Source: Geosiphon pyriformis
Lineage: Eukaryota > Glomeromycota > Glomeromycetes > Archaeosporales > Geosiphonaceae
NCBI GenBank assembly: GCA_016748015.1
Contig: JAAOMT010000299.1
Location: 910,180 to 974,179, forward strand
DNA length: 64,000 nt
Reading direction: 5' to 3'
A model generated the notes under the pieces. The model worked only from the letters and a program-made list of their open reading frames with translations. It did no database searches and had not been told where the DNA came from. Shown piece after piece: positions 23,101-31,689 of the stretch (its first letter is position 1; every line of letters begins with the position of its first letter). Position numbers and translations under genes: made by a program.

Positions 23101-24882
23101 GACTTACAGACTTTGAGCTGGTGCCCTGTGCACCCTTTGGTCTCCCCAGTTTGTTTAAAATTAAATCCTTCGAACAATTTTCTGGTGGGTGTGGTTCGTA
23201 TTTTTGCTGACTGCAGCTTATCTTTTAGTAGTCCTGGTCCCAGTGCATTCTGATTTTCCCATAGAACTCCCATGTCTTTGGTTCTTGGGGAGGTAAAATT
23301 CTCTAGGTGTTTCTTTTCACTTCAGCAGTATGGAATTGCCTTTGTGGAACAATTGCGTCAACGCAATAGTGGTGTTTTTGACTGGAAGACTTTCAAGTGT
23401 TGGAAAAAGCTGGATCCGCGTGGCCCCATTCCTGATTGGTTTGATGTCTTTGTTGGTTATCTTGGTGGTGTGAGGTCATCTTCTTCTGTTCATGGCTGTT
23501 CAGTGGGCATTTTTTCTGCTCTTAGTGTCTTGGAATCCACTGATTTTGATTTGGTTCGTAATCATTTATTGGGATTGGGTGCTGATAGCCTTTCAGTCTA
23601 TACTGATGGATTCTTGGCTGGTTTGAGCACTCTCAGTATTAAATCAGGTGCAGTGGTTTTCTTTGATGATATTAATATGAGTTTAGGTGTTAAGGTTTTG
23701 GGTTTGTTGTCATCTACTTTAGCGGAATTGCAAGCTATTGCATTTGCTCTCAAGTGTGTTCCTGCAGTTAGCAAAGTTAACTTATTTTCAGATAGTCAGG
23801 CCATGTTGGATACTTGCAGGTCGGAATTGGGTTTTGTGCATCTGGATTTTCGGAATAGTTGTTGGATGGAGCGCTGTTATATTGCTGGTCTTGTTCGTGC
23901 TAAGAGGTTGGATGTCAGCTGGTGTAAGGTTAAAGGACATTCTGGTGTTGTAGGTAATGACCAAACTGATGATCTGGCTGGCCATGCAGCTCTTTCTGAT
24001 TTTGTTCTTCCCCCCCCCCGGCTGGACGAGCAGTTTATCCTGGCTGGTGGTAATCTGGTTTCAGGTAATTCTAGGCATTTTGTGTATGACATTTATCAGT
24101 TCATTCATCGTTCGCGTTGGGGTTTCAGTTCGGGTAATAGGATTGTCACTGGCAAATTGTTCACAGATATCGATTGGCACAGGTTCTCTTCTGTCTGGCA
24201 TCCTAATTCACACATAGCTGCTGGCTTCACCAGTATTCGGACCGCTGGTTTGCACACGTATTTTATGAAAGCTCTGCATTATAGACTGCCTGTGGCCATT
24301 TGCAAATGTCTTTATGATAGGAGTTACCCTAGTGTGGTTTGCTTGTTTTGTGGAAGTGTGGAGGTCTCAGACCATGTTTTTTCTTGTGATTCTGACTTTG
24401 CTAATTGTGATTGGCTGCTTGGTAATTTTGTGGTTAAATGGGAAGGTATTTCTGGCCTTTATGGCCCTTCTTCTCGCATGCTGCAAACTCTTTCTTCATG
24501 TATTCTTAACACCTCAGTCTGTGTTGCTCTATGCAATGGCTTTGTTTTTAATGATTGGTTTTTTGAGGCGGTTTCTGTTTTTGGTAACCTGAAACTTGCT
24601 GGTGCGAAAATTGTGGACTTTGTCCATGATTTTTGCCTAGCTTTTAGAGATGAGGTTTGGTTGGTCTGTGTCAAACATCGTGTCTTTATGGAGAAGCATG
24701 GGTTAATTCCTCGAGACAGTTCTGTGCCAGTTTCTATTTCTGGTCTGTCTTCCCTGTATTTGGCTGGGGTTGTCAGATTGTTGGATATTAATGATGCATT
24801 TGGCATTAGATTTGGTTTGCGCAAATTTAGTTTGTTTGTTTCAGGTACTTTAGATGCAGTTTCTGTTCATATAAGTGCATAG
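20188..24882 (+). pseudogene. LINE J ORF2: APE endonuclease, reverse transcriptase, RNase H, zinc finger; seven in-frame stops
   Basis: The ATG at 20188-20190 shares its A with the ORF1 stop (TAATG). One frame runs 1564 codons with stops only at 20203, 20338, 20740, 21643, 21910, 21934 and 23251; no frameshift. Domains in order: APE-type endonuclease (20200-20750; CNVCGL, TKTKL, SGYLGSGVAI, and ILGGNFN where GDFN carries the catalytic Asp); reverse transcriptase (21700-22900; motif A LQDMKKAYDSV, motif B GLNQEEVFSSLLW, motif C AFVDDTIW intact); RNase H (23595-23990; YTDG, AELQ, FSDSQ and NDQTDD, all four acidic residues present); Cys-His finger CLFCGSVEVSDHVFSC (24345). The protein nicks target DNA and primes cDNA synthesis there. 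Stops and the Asp-to-Asn change are single transitions, so decay looks recent. Confidence 0.93.
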
Positions 24883-24993
24883 TGTTGTTCTGATTGGCCT
24901 GAGTGGCTAGTCACGTGTAGAAAGTGCATGATTCATGCCTAATTTAGATCAATTATTTGATGTATAGTTTTAGGTTGTGTTTGGATTTCACTC

Positions 24994-25016
24994 AATAAAC
25001 ATAAAAAAAAAAAAAA
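24994..25016 (+). terminator. LINE J polyadenylation signal and A tail
   Basis: AATAAA at 24994-24999 is followed within a few bases by an uninterrupted A run (25003-25016), marking the 3' end of the copied transcript. Confidence 0.85.
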
Positions 25017-25556
25017 CACCAGTATAAATTTAAAAATAACACTGAAAATTTTAACAATAATAATAGTCCAATTAGTCTTTAGATCTATTTTAGTAAAAAA
25101 AGAAATTAATATCAGAGAAAAAATAATTAATGCAGAATATATAGAAAATATTATTGTAATACTATAAAATAACTTAGAAAAAGAATATATAATTGAACCA
25201 AATAAAAAGATGGCATAAGCAATATTTCTGTCTTTGGTTAAAATAACTTAGTTAGTGTTAGTGGGAATAAGAGAAAAATTAGGAATTACAGCAAAAGAGA
25301 TAAAGAGATTTAGATTAATGAGTAGAATAGATATACTAGTTAATATAACAAAAAAAACCAATTAATAAGAAAAAAATTATCTTCACTCATTAATTAATTT
25401 CCATTTTATCATATAACCAGTATATAATAATTATAGAAAAGAAAGTAAAAAACCAATTCCAAATTTTTGAAGCTGAAATAAACATTTGTGAATCAAAAAA
25501 AATTACTATTATTAATTTTTAAATATTAGCCAAGAACAATAAACACATCAAGATTT
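25017..25556 (+). pseudogene. Element D resumed: rest of dUTPase and pre-RT spacer
   Basis: Reading continues where 18820 stopped: INLKITLKILTIIIVQLVFRSILVKK (motif 2 region), IINAEYIENIIVIL (motif 3; Asp to Asn), NKKMA*AIFL (motif 4), then a degenerate spacer ending NNKHIKI near 25556. The catalytic Asp and motif 5 are lost. Beyond 25556 similarity to the element stops. Confidence 0.78.
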
Positions 25557-27390
25557 TTTTTCCTTTGGATTACAGAAGACAAGAATACTTTTATTACAAT
25601 ATTTATTTATTTGTCTAGAGTAAATTCAAAGATATTACTTGTTTAGAATTAATTTAATCTATATTGCCAATAAATAAAACAACTAAAGCTATAGAAATAT
25701 GAATAATCAAAACAAAATTAATTCTTTTTACACTCTTATCAAAGAACAAATTAAACTCAAAGGAAGAGAATTAAAAATTATTTGTGATTGAAATAAATGT
25801 TTACAAAGCAGTAAACTTTTTTTGTTGTAAAAAATGAAAAAAAAATCTTTCTTTTAAGAATTATTTTAAAAAATTTTGAAGCAAAGCTGAAATTATCACT
25901 CATAATTTTAAAAATTATGGCTCAAACATTAATACTAATGTAATAAATTTACAAGAATGATTTTATATTGATAAAAATGATCCAAATAAGAAGACAAATA
26001 TTTAAAAATTAATTTTTGGAAAATTAAAAAGAATTAAAACAAAACAAAAAGAGCAACATTATAGTAAACAACTTTTTTTTTATGATTGTTTCTTTTTTTG
26101 TCCATTGCTTAAGGATTATTGCAAACTTTAAAAAAAGAACTAATTAGTAAATTAGTGATTATAACTGTTTTTAAAAAAAAGAAGCACTCTAAAGATTATT
26201 TAATAAGAAAAAAAAAAATTTTGGCAAAACTTGCAGACAATTTTTACAAGCTAAGATTGATTTTATTGAAATTAAGATTGTTTTAGAACAAGAATTAGCT
26301 TAATTTATGAGATAGAATTATATTAAAGAATATTATCTTAATTTTGATTTATATATTAATAATCATTTCTTTTCAATTAAGAAAACTAGTAAACTTATTT
26401 TTAATAGCTTTTATGTATTATTAAACTTTGCTTGTAGTAGATATTTTTAGACTTTCAATATTTACCATTTCAAGACTAATGCTACTGGTCTTAAAAATAA
26501 AGACTTTTCTATTGCTGTCTTAAAGATAAAAAACTACTAGTTAAAGAAAAAGCTAAAATTTTTGCAAACATAAAAAAAAAACAACTGAGTTTATTAGATA
26601 GTAATCAGTAGATTACTATTTTTTTCTTAGTTGTTTTAATAATTAAAATTGTAATAGTAATAGTTCAAGAAAAAGATTTTAGAAAGAACTAAAAAACTAT
26701 GAGCAAAGCAATAACAAAAATCAGATTAAGCCATTATTTTTTATTCTTCTTGGTAAATTTCATAAGTAATTTTTTCTTTGTCTAAATATTTCTTAAGAAT
26801 TTTGGTATCATTGATTTAAAAATGTATGGAGCAATTTTTTCTTCTTGAGATTTTTTAGAATGCTTCTAATAATGCTGTAATTTTTGGGTTCTTAGTAGAT
26901 TTAATGTAAATTAGTTTTATATATTTTATTTTTATATAGAAATAATCTTATATTAATCCTGTTATGGTTTATATTCATCACATTTTGGTATGATAAAGTG
27001 AGTATTAAAATTAACAAGTTTATAAGTTATGAATGAGCACCATTATTACTTTTCAAAACGTTATCAGTCATATCATAAAATCAGCCTTTCATTTATGTTA
27101 CATAATTAAATGTTCACTTTGTCTGGTTTTGTTGCAGCATGCCCCATATAACATTAATCAAAAATCATCAAAATTTTATTATTGTATTTAATTATAATAA
27201 TGAAATTTTAATTTTCAGTTATTAACAACATATTTATTTATTTAATTTATATTGTGAATTGAGTTTTAAATGAATTTTTTTCAATATATTCTATAAATAT
27301 TAAATTAATAAAATATATGTTGATTTGTGCAATTAAAATTAATAAGTTTTGTTTGCTATATTTGGTGTTTAATAATGGCAAAGAAATTTT
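25557..27390. other. AT-rich stretch with no recognised gene
   Basis: About 1.8 kb of very AT-rich sequence rich in A and T homopolymers. All six frames are closed by frequent stops. Parts read on the plus strand as Lys/Asn/Phe-rich peptides with many Trp-to-stop-like positions (e.g. around 25870-26110), so it could be another mutated mobile element. I could not match it to any family or find clear terminal repeats. A candidate splice acceptor (TTGTTGCAG) is at about 27131. Confidence 0.6.
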
Positions 27391-28024
27391 TATTTAAAAT
27401 TCATAATATTTGAAACCCAGTTCTTTTGCATGATATGAAACTGAAATGGTGAAAGCTCCGACCTGTTTTCTGGTCCCCCCCCCCCCATGTTGCAGTCTTG
27501 AAATGTTTGACTCTTGACATCTTGAATAAAAACGGTTTGAGAGGATGGAATATTATACATAAATAGTAAGTAGTACTAAGAAATGCCAAGTAAGACTACA
27601 TGACCCTCAAGAGAGGATCAAAGCTCTATCAAGCAATCCCCGGCGGAGGATCCTCCAGCCCCATTTTCACCTTCGTGGATTAAAGTCCCAGTTCTGCCAG
27701 TTGTACACCCTTGGATTCTAAAGGTGAAGACAGTGTTGATGGTAAGAATATCTTGGGAAAATTCGTACTTGTCGAAGAGAACCATGAGTTTTGTAGAATA
27801 AAGATTTATTGGAGAGGTCGAAGGCAAGCAGGAGACAGTCGCGATAGGCAAACACAACTTCTGAGATCACTCAGCTTTAAGTCGCGGTCGTTTGAAGTTA
27901 ACACCTGAGCCGTTGTCCCTGAGAAGTTCGTTGGTGGAGATCGAGAGAAGCCGCTTTTGTCATCAGAGATCCTCTTTTTGCTTGGCGCTAGAGACACGGG
28001 CGTAGAGGTGGCTTTTCTTGGTAG
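27391..28024. other. GC-richer island with no assigned gene; 12-C run
   Basis: Sequence composition changes at about 27600-28080: many CG dinucleotides, unlike the retroelement DNA on both sides. A run of 12 C lies at 27475-27486. Short open frames exist on both strands (minus 27857-27618, 28105-27806; plus 27711-27908) but none shows a domain I know, and they overlap each other. It may hold exons or a promoter or UTR of a host gene; the sequence alone does not decide the strand. Confidence 0.45.
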
Positions 28025-28441
28025 GTGGAGGTGGTGACAGCGTTTATCAGAAGTTATTTCGGGAAAAAGGTAGGAGAGCAAAGAGGTGCAGGTATTTATT
28101 GTCACGATTTTGAACCTGATATCAATATTTTATTGATAGGCATTACTCAACAAAAAATAACACCTGATAATGTCACAATTCTCATTTATCAAGCAATAAA
28201 GTATCAGAAATCCCCAGAAGAAAATATTATAAAATTGCCCGTTAATGAACAGAATAGCAAGAAAAATGTGAATCTATGTCCTGAGTGTTTGAATGGAAAG
28301 CTAAAGTTCATCGATATACAGAAAATTTTCTTGGCTATACCAATATTAACAGATAATAGCATATCAAATCCAAAACAAAAACCAAATTATAAAATACAAT
28401 TATGTTTCCCTACAAACAGGGGAGATTTCCACTTTGCATAA
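28025..28441 (+). CDS. Hypothetical ORF, 138 codons, convergent with the exonuclease gene
   Basis: The frame has no similarity I recognise. The first ~24 residues lie in the GC-rich island, while the rest, from about residue 25 (YCHDFEPDINILLIGI), is AT-rich and could begin after an intron or a junction. A single CPEC pair (residues ~89-92) and a generally polar, Lys/Asn-rich composition are the only visible features. It ends 206 bp before the stop of the minus-strand exonuclease. It may be a chance frame or an exon of a larger gene. Confidence 0.25.
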   Translation: MEVVTAFIRSYFGKKVGEQRGAGIYCHDFEPDINILLIGITQQKITPDNVTILIYQAIKYQKSPEENIIKLPVNEQNSKKNVNLCPECLNGKLKFIDIQKIFLAIPILTDNSISNPKQKPNYKIQLCFPTNRGDFHFA

Positions 28442-28647
28442 GCATAGCCGATTGTCCATGGATAACCAAGATATAAACCTCTCCAAGTCAATCATGTCCC
28501 ATGTAAAGAAGGCAGTGAAAGATTGGCGATCGTAATGGTTTGAGAAACCGCAGTACCAATAGAGTACATCTAGTAAATAACTCTTTCCAAGGAAAATCTG
28601 GCATTTGCTCCATGGCTTTAAAAATTAGGTCGATCATGAAGATCATT

Positions 28648-30705
28648 CTAAAGCGATGGAGATTCGGTAAGAGGCTTCATATGCGATTTTATTTTGGGTC
28701 TTCTAACCAGATCAGAGGCGAAATTTGATGTAAACATCGGTGAATACTTCGAATTCTTGGGGTTTTTAACGACGGTATTTTTTACCGAGTATATAATCTT
28801 GGGTTTTGGGCCAACTTTAGGAGATGGGTTTTTTAGAGGCAAAGGTGTGGCTCTAGGGGGGGTTTTTGATCTCAAAGGGACTCCTTCAATATTCTTGTTA
28901 GCCATGTTAACGTGATCCGACTGTGATGGAAGGATTGGTAGTTGATATAATCCTCGAACAACAGAGTTCCTTTTTAAATCACCCCATTTCTTAATTGGGG
29001 TGACAATTGTTGAAGGAGTTGGCCCATCATTAATAAGTTTTCCGAAAACTTTGTTCATTGGAAAAAACTGCGTGTATTCCAAATTATTCATTCTCATCGC
29101 ACGTAAAGAGCCATGAGTTGGAGAATGTACTCCTGCATAAAAATGAACTTTGCCGTCTATTGTATTTCTTCCAGAGTCTTCAGAATTCAATAATGGAAGA
29201 CGGGGTTTCATAGCTTCCCACAATTTTTTCTCATCAATAAAGGGCAATATTCCGACACCTGACACGAGTTGCATTCTGTCGGGAAAAAATTCAGCGAGTG
29301 ACGATTTTGGATCGCTTATTAAATCACGTAATGGGTCTGGTAAAAAGTTTTCGCAGGAACGGGGAAGAACACATATCAATTGTTCAAATGGTCGCATTGG
29401 AAGATCAGCAGTGAAGTTTTGATCTACGGATTGAGATTTAACATGTTTCACCAGTTCTAAAATCGATGGTGGAAAATGATGGGGGTAAAAGAACCTCCAA
29501 CTTGGGCAATCTCTAGTATAATATTGGAATGCCCAGCATAAAACTCGCACATAATCATTTGCTCTTTTGACAGCTTCCTCTTCTGAAATTTTCGAATGCT
29601 TTTGCGAAATTTGAGATAATTTTTCCCCCAATATCTCCGTTTTATCACCCAGATTAAATATATAAGTGATTAATCGACCAATGTTGATTTTACCCCCCTT
29701 TTGAGTAATGTAGCCACCCATTTGCTCAAAGCATCCACGATACGTTCTCATCATGACATTCACAGCTGTTCCCAATCCTTGAAGTTTGGGAAGAAAATCG
29801 TTACCGAGCAACATTGATATGCATACAAAATCCTCAATAATGTTTTCTTGTTCTTCAAGGGTTAAAGAAACCTTTTCTTTGGGCTTCATATCATTGATAA
29901 GATGTTTACGAAGATGTTGGATATGTAGAATATCCAATTCTGTCCCCATACCTGGTCGCAAAATACGGATATTCTGCTCGTGAGTCATCAATGAGTACAT
30001 GATAAAATCAGCGTCGCCACCGCAAACAATATGCCGTGATTCAATATTATAGGAACGTTGTATTCGTTGCGACTTTAAAAAATGAAATAATTTATGTTCC
30101 CCTTCACCCGGAACACTAGAATCACTGAATATAATTTGCATATGTCTGCGATATCCATTTAATCTTTGATATATATAGTATCTTATTGCCTCATTTGCTG
30201 CTTTCATGAATGGTGTACCAGGCGTGATAGCAACCGATTCACCAGGCAAAAAAAATCCACCATTATCTTCATTGTCACCTCCGACCTCAATGGTGATTGC
30301 ATCTTCGTTGGCAACGGCAAGCTTTTGTGAGGAGGAAGGAATGCCAATAGGAGGAACAATAGCAGGGTTTTTTGGCTTAATATTGACGGCAAGATAGCGA
30401 CGAACACGTTGTTCGTTCATTTTAGCTCTAGGAGCCACACCGTCCATGGCAATATATACAAGAGCTTGGGGGTTGCATAAATCTATAGCCTCGTCCATTT
30501 TTTGAAAAACCTTGGCCAACATTCTCCCTGGGGTTAATTTACGTTTTGACCCCTTTTTTTTACTTTTGGCCAAATTAGCACTGTGAAAGAGAGCATTTAT
30601 GTCAAGATATAAGAAATCTGTAACGTGTCTTGAATTTGGAACAACTCGCTCTACTACTTGTGGGTAATGTGAAGCAAGCCAACGAAAAAAACCAGGAATC
30701 CCCAT
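28648..30705 (-). CDS. XRN-family 5'-3' exoribonuclease, 685 aa, single exon
   Basis: The N-terminal MGIPGFFRWLASHYP matches the conserved start of Xrn1/Rat1 enzymes, which degrade 5'-monophosphate RNA to mononucleotides. The acidic residues that bind the two metals are all present: D35 (YLDINALFH), D88 (AMDGVAPRAKMN), E201 and E203 (SVPGEGEHK), D231 and D233 (GGDADFIM), and D303 (LLGNDFLP). The second conserved block follows (CPSWRFFYPHHFPPS; PFEQLICVLP; LPFIDEKKLWEAM). At 685 aa it is shorter than typical Rat1 (~1000) or Xrn1 (~1500) and lacks the Xrn1 C-terminal domains; the last ~90 residues are Pro/Lys-rich and probably disordered. No intron or stop interrupts it, in contrast to everything around it. 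Whether it is the Rat1 or the Xrn1 orthologue, or a divergent paralogue, cannot be settled here. Confidence 0.93.
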   Translation of the reverse strand: MGIPGFFRWLASHYPQVVERVVPNSRHVTDFLYLDINALFHSANLAKSKKKGSKRKLTPGRMLAKVFQKMDEAIDLCNPQALVYIAMDGVAPRAKMNEQRVRRYLAVNIKPKNPAIVPPIGIPSSSQKLAVANEDAITIEVGGDNEDNGGFFLPGESVAITPGTPFMKAANEAIRYYIYQRLNGYRRHMQIIFSDSSVPGEGEHKLFHFLKSQRIQRSYNIESRHIVCGGDADFIMYSLMTHEQNIRILRPGMGTELDILHIQHLRKHLINDMKPKEKVSLTLEEQENIIEDFVCISMLLGNDFLPKLQGLGTAVNVMMRTYRGCFEQMGGYITQKGGKINIGRLITYIFNLGDKTEILGEKLSQISQKHSKISEEEAVKRANDYVRVLCWAFQYYTRDCPSWRFFYPHHFPPSILELVKHVKSQSVDQNFTADLPMRPFEQLICVLPRSCENFLPDPLRDLISDPKSSLAEFFPDRMQLVSGVGILPFIDEKKLWEAMKPRLPLLNSEDSGRNTIDGKVHFYAGVHSPTHGSLRAMRMNNLEYTQFFPMNKVFGKLINDGPTPSTIVTPIKKWGDLKRNSVVRGLYQLPILPSQSDHVNMANKNIEGVPLRSKTPPRATPLPLKNPSPKVGPKPKIIYSVKNTVVKNPKNSKYSPMFTSNFASDLVRRPKIKSHMKPLTESPSL

Positions 30706-30714
30706 CTGACTCTA

Positions 30715-30912
30715 CTAGGCTTTTTGGTAAAATTCTTTTCCCTGCTGTAATTTTGATGATTCATTGGCCCAGCAGTCACAATTTGTAATGGTTTTTAAGG
30801 ACCGCTGAATATAATTGGGTATCAGTGGAGTAACAATTCTTGCAGAATTGGTTGATTGGAAGACAGAATCTAATATTTTGAGGGACACTTTCGAGGTGGA
30901 AGATACTAGCAT
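30715..30912 (-). CDS. Small upstream ORF, 65 aa, in frame with the exonuclease
   Basis: It ends TAG TAG, then two codons later comes the exonuclease ATG, in the same frame (the Met codons are 207 nt apart). The N-terminus is Ser/Lys-rich without acidic residues for the first ~13 positions apart from D15, vaguely like a mitochondrial presequence, and there is one NCDCW cysteine pair near residue 44. It could be a regulatory uORF, a separate small protein on a bicistronic message, or the end of a spliced upstream exon. No family recognised. Confidence 0.35.
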   Translation of the reverse strand: MLVSSTSKVSLKILDSVFQSTNSARIVTPLIPNYIQRSLKTITNCDCWANESSKLQQGKEFYQKA

Positions 30913-31574
30913 TTACTTTAGTGAAACTCTCGTATCAGTAGTTTAAAGGTTTACATTCACCCCCTATCCTTCCTTGTATGCTTGCTCTGTGATCCAGAAT
31001 GGCATTAATTTTTTATATGAAGTTTACTGTGTTAAATGACACTATAAATTGAATGTTACTCAAGTCCTTCCTGTTCTTATGTCGACAAGGATAGCCCAGA
31101 AATTGTGCGTTTCGTGTTTTTTTTGTGCTGATATATTATAACACAAATACTAAAACTTATGTTATCTTCTCTTTTTAAAGTAATCAAACTTTTAGGTGTT
31201 TCGACTGGTATGCTTTGATGCTGGAACCGAAAAAGGAAAATACATTCTTTTTAAAATACAAAGCAAAAATTATAACAAGGTGTGATCTATTTCATGCCAT
31301 ACATTAAACGTGGTTTACATGTGACCAGCCACCCAGACTTATGTCAAAATTATACTAAGCTAGGCTTTAATACTTAAATTTAATTTCTTATTTACCTTGG
31401 TTTTAATGGCTTGATTTATTATTTCAAACTTTTAAGAGTTTTATTATTTTTTTAAATGATAATAAAACAAGTTTTTTTATTGGATTTTTCAATAATATTT
31501 AGCAATAAAACAATAAATTAATCAGCAGTTTATATATAAAAAATAAAATATTTTTTAATACAAACATTGTAATA
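30913..31574. other. Upstream intergenic region of the exonuclease gene
   Basis: No open frame or RNA gene was recognised. Composition falls from mixed to strongly AT-rich moving away from the gene. The promoter of the minus-strand exonuclease should lie in this segment; I see no unambiguous core element. It ends at the T run that marks the 3' tail of LINE K. Confidence 0.5.
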
Positions 31575-31689
31575 TTTTTTTTATTTATTTTATTTAACGA
31601 ATGAGGTCCAAACACTGCCTAGTACAATATATCAAATAATTAATCTAAACTAGGTATGAATCATATGTTTTTTACATATAACCAGTTAT

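Larger units (their letters stand above)
18821..25015 (+). mobile_element. LINE (non-LTR retrotransposon) J, about 6.2 kb, inserted in element D
   Basis: J carries ORF1, ORF2, an AATAAA signal and a 14-base A tail. It lies inside the dUTPase of D: left flank ...TTTACAC (to 18820), right flank after the tail ACACCAG (from 25016). This gives a short target duplication, ACAC, whose exact length is blurred by the A run. GC is visibly higher than in the flanks. ORF1 has no clear ATG near the 5' junction, so the 5' end may be truncated. No frameshift was found in either ORF; both are broken only by stop codons. Confidence 0.92.

Noticed and set aside
18827-24882. Reassigned stop codons (alternative genetic code) to explain interrupted LINE ORFs
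   Set aside because: All three stops (TAA, TAG, TGA) occur in frame, and the exonuclease gene uses none internally. Transition decay explains them better.
27475-27486. 12-C run as a G-quadruplex or telomere-like signal
   Set aside because: A single homopolymer, not four spaced G tracts or a repeated telomeric unit; may be a slippage tract.
27806-28105. Minus-strand 99-codon frame in the GC-rich island
   Set aside because: Ser/Pro/Arg-rich, no domain, and overlaps other frames on both strands; reported only as part of the island.
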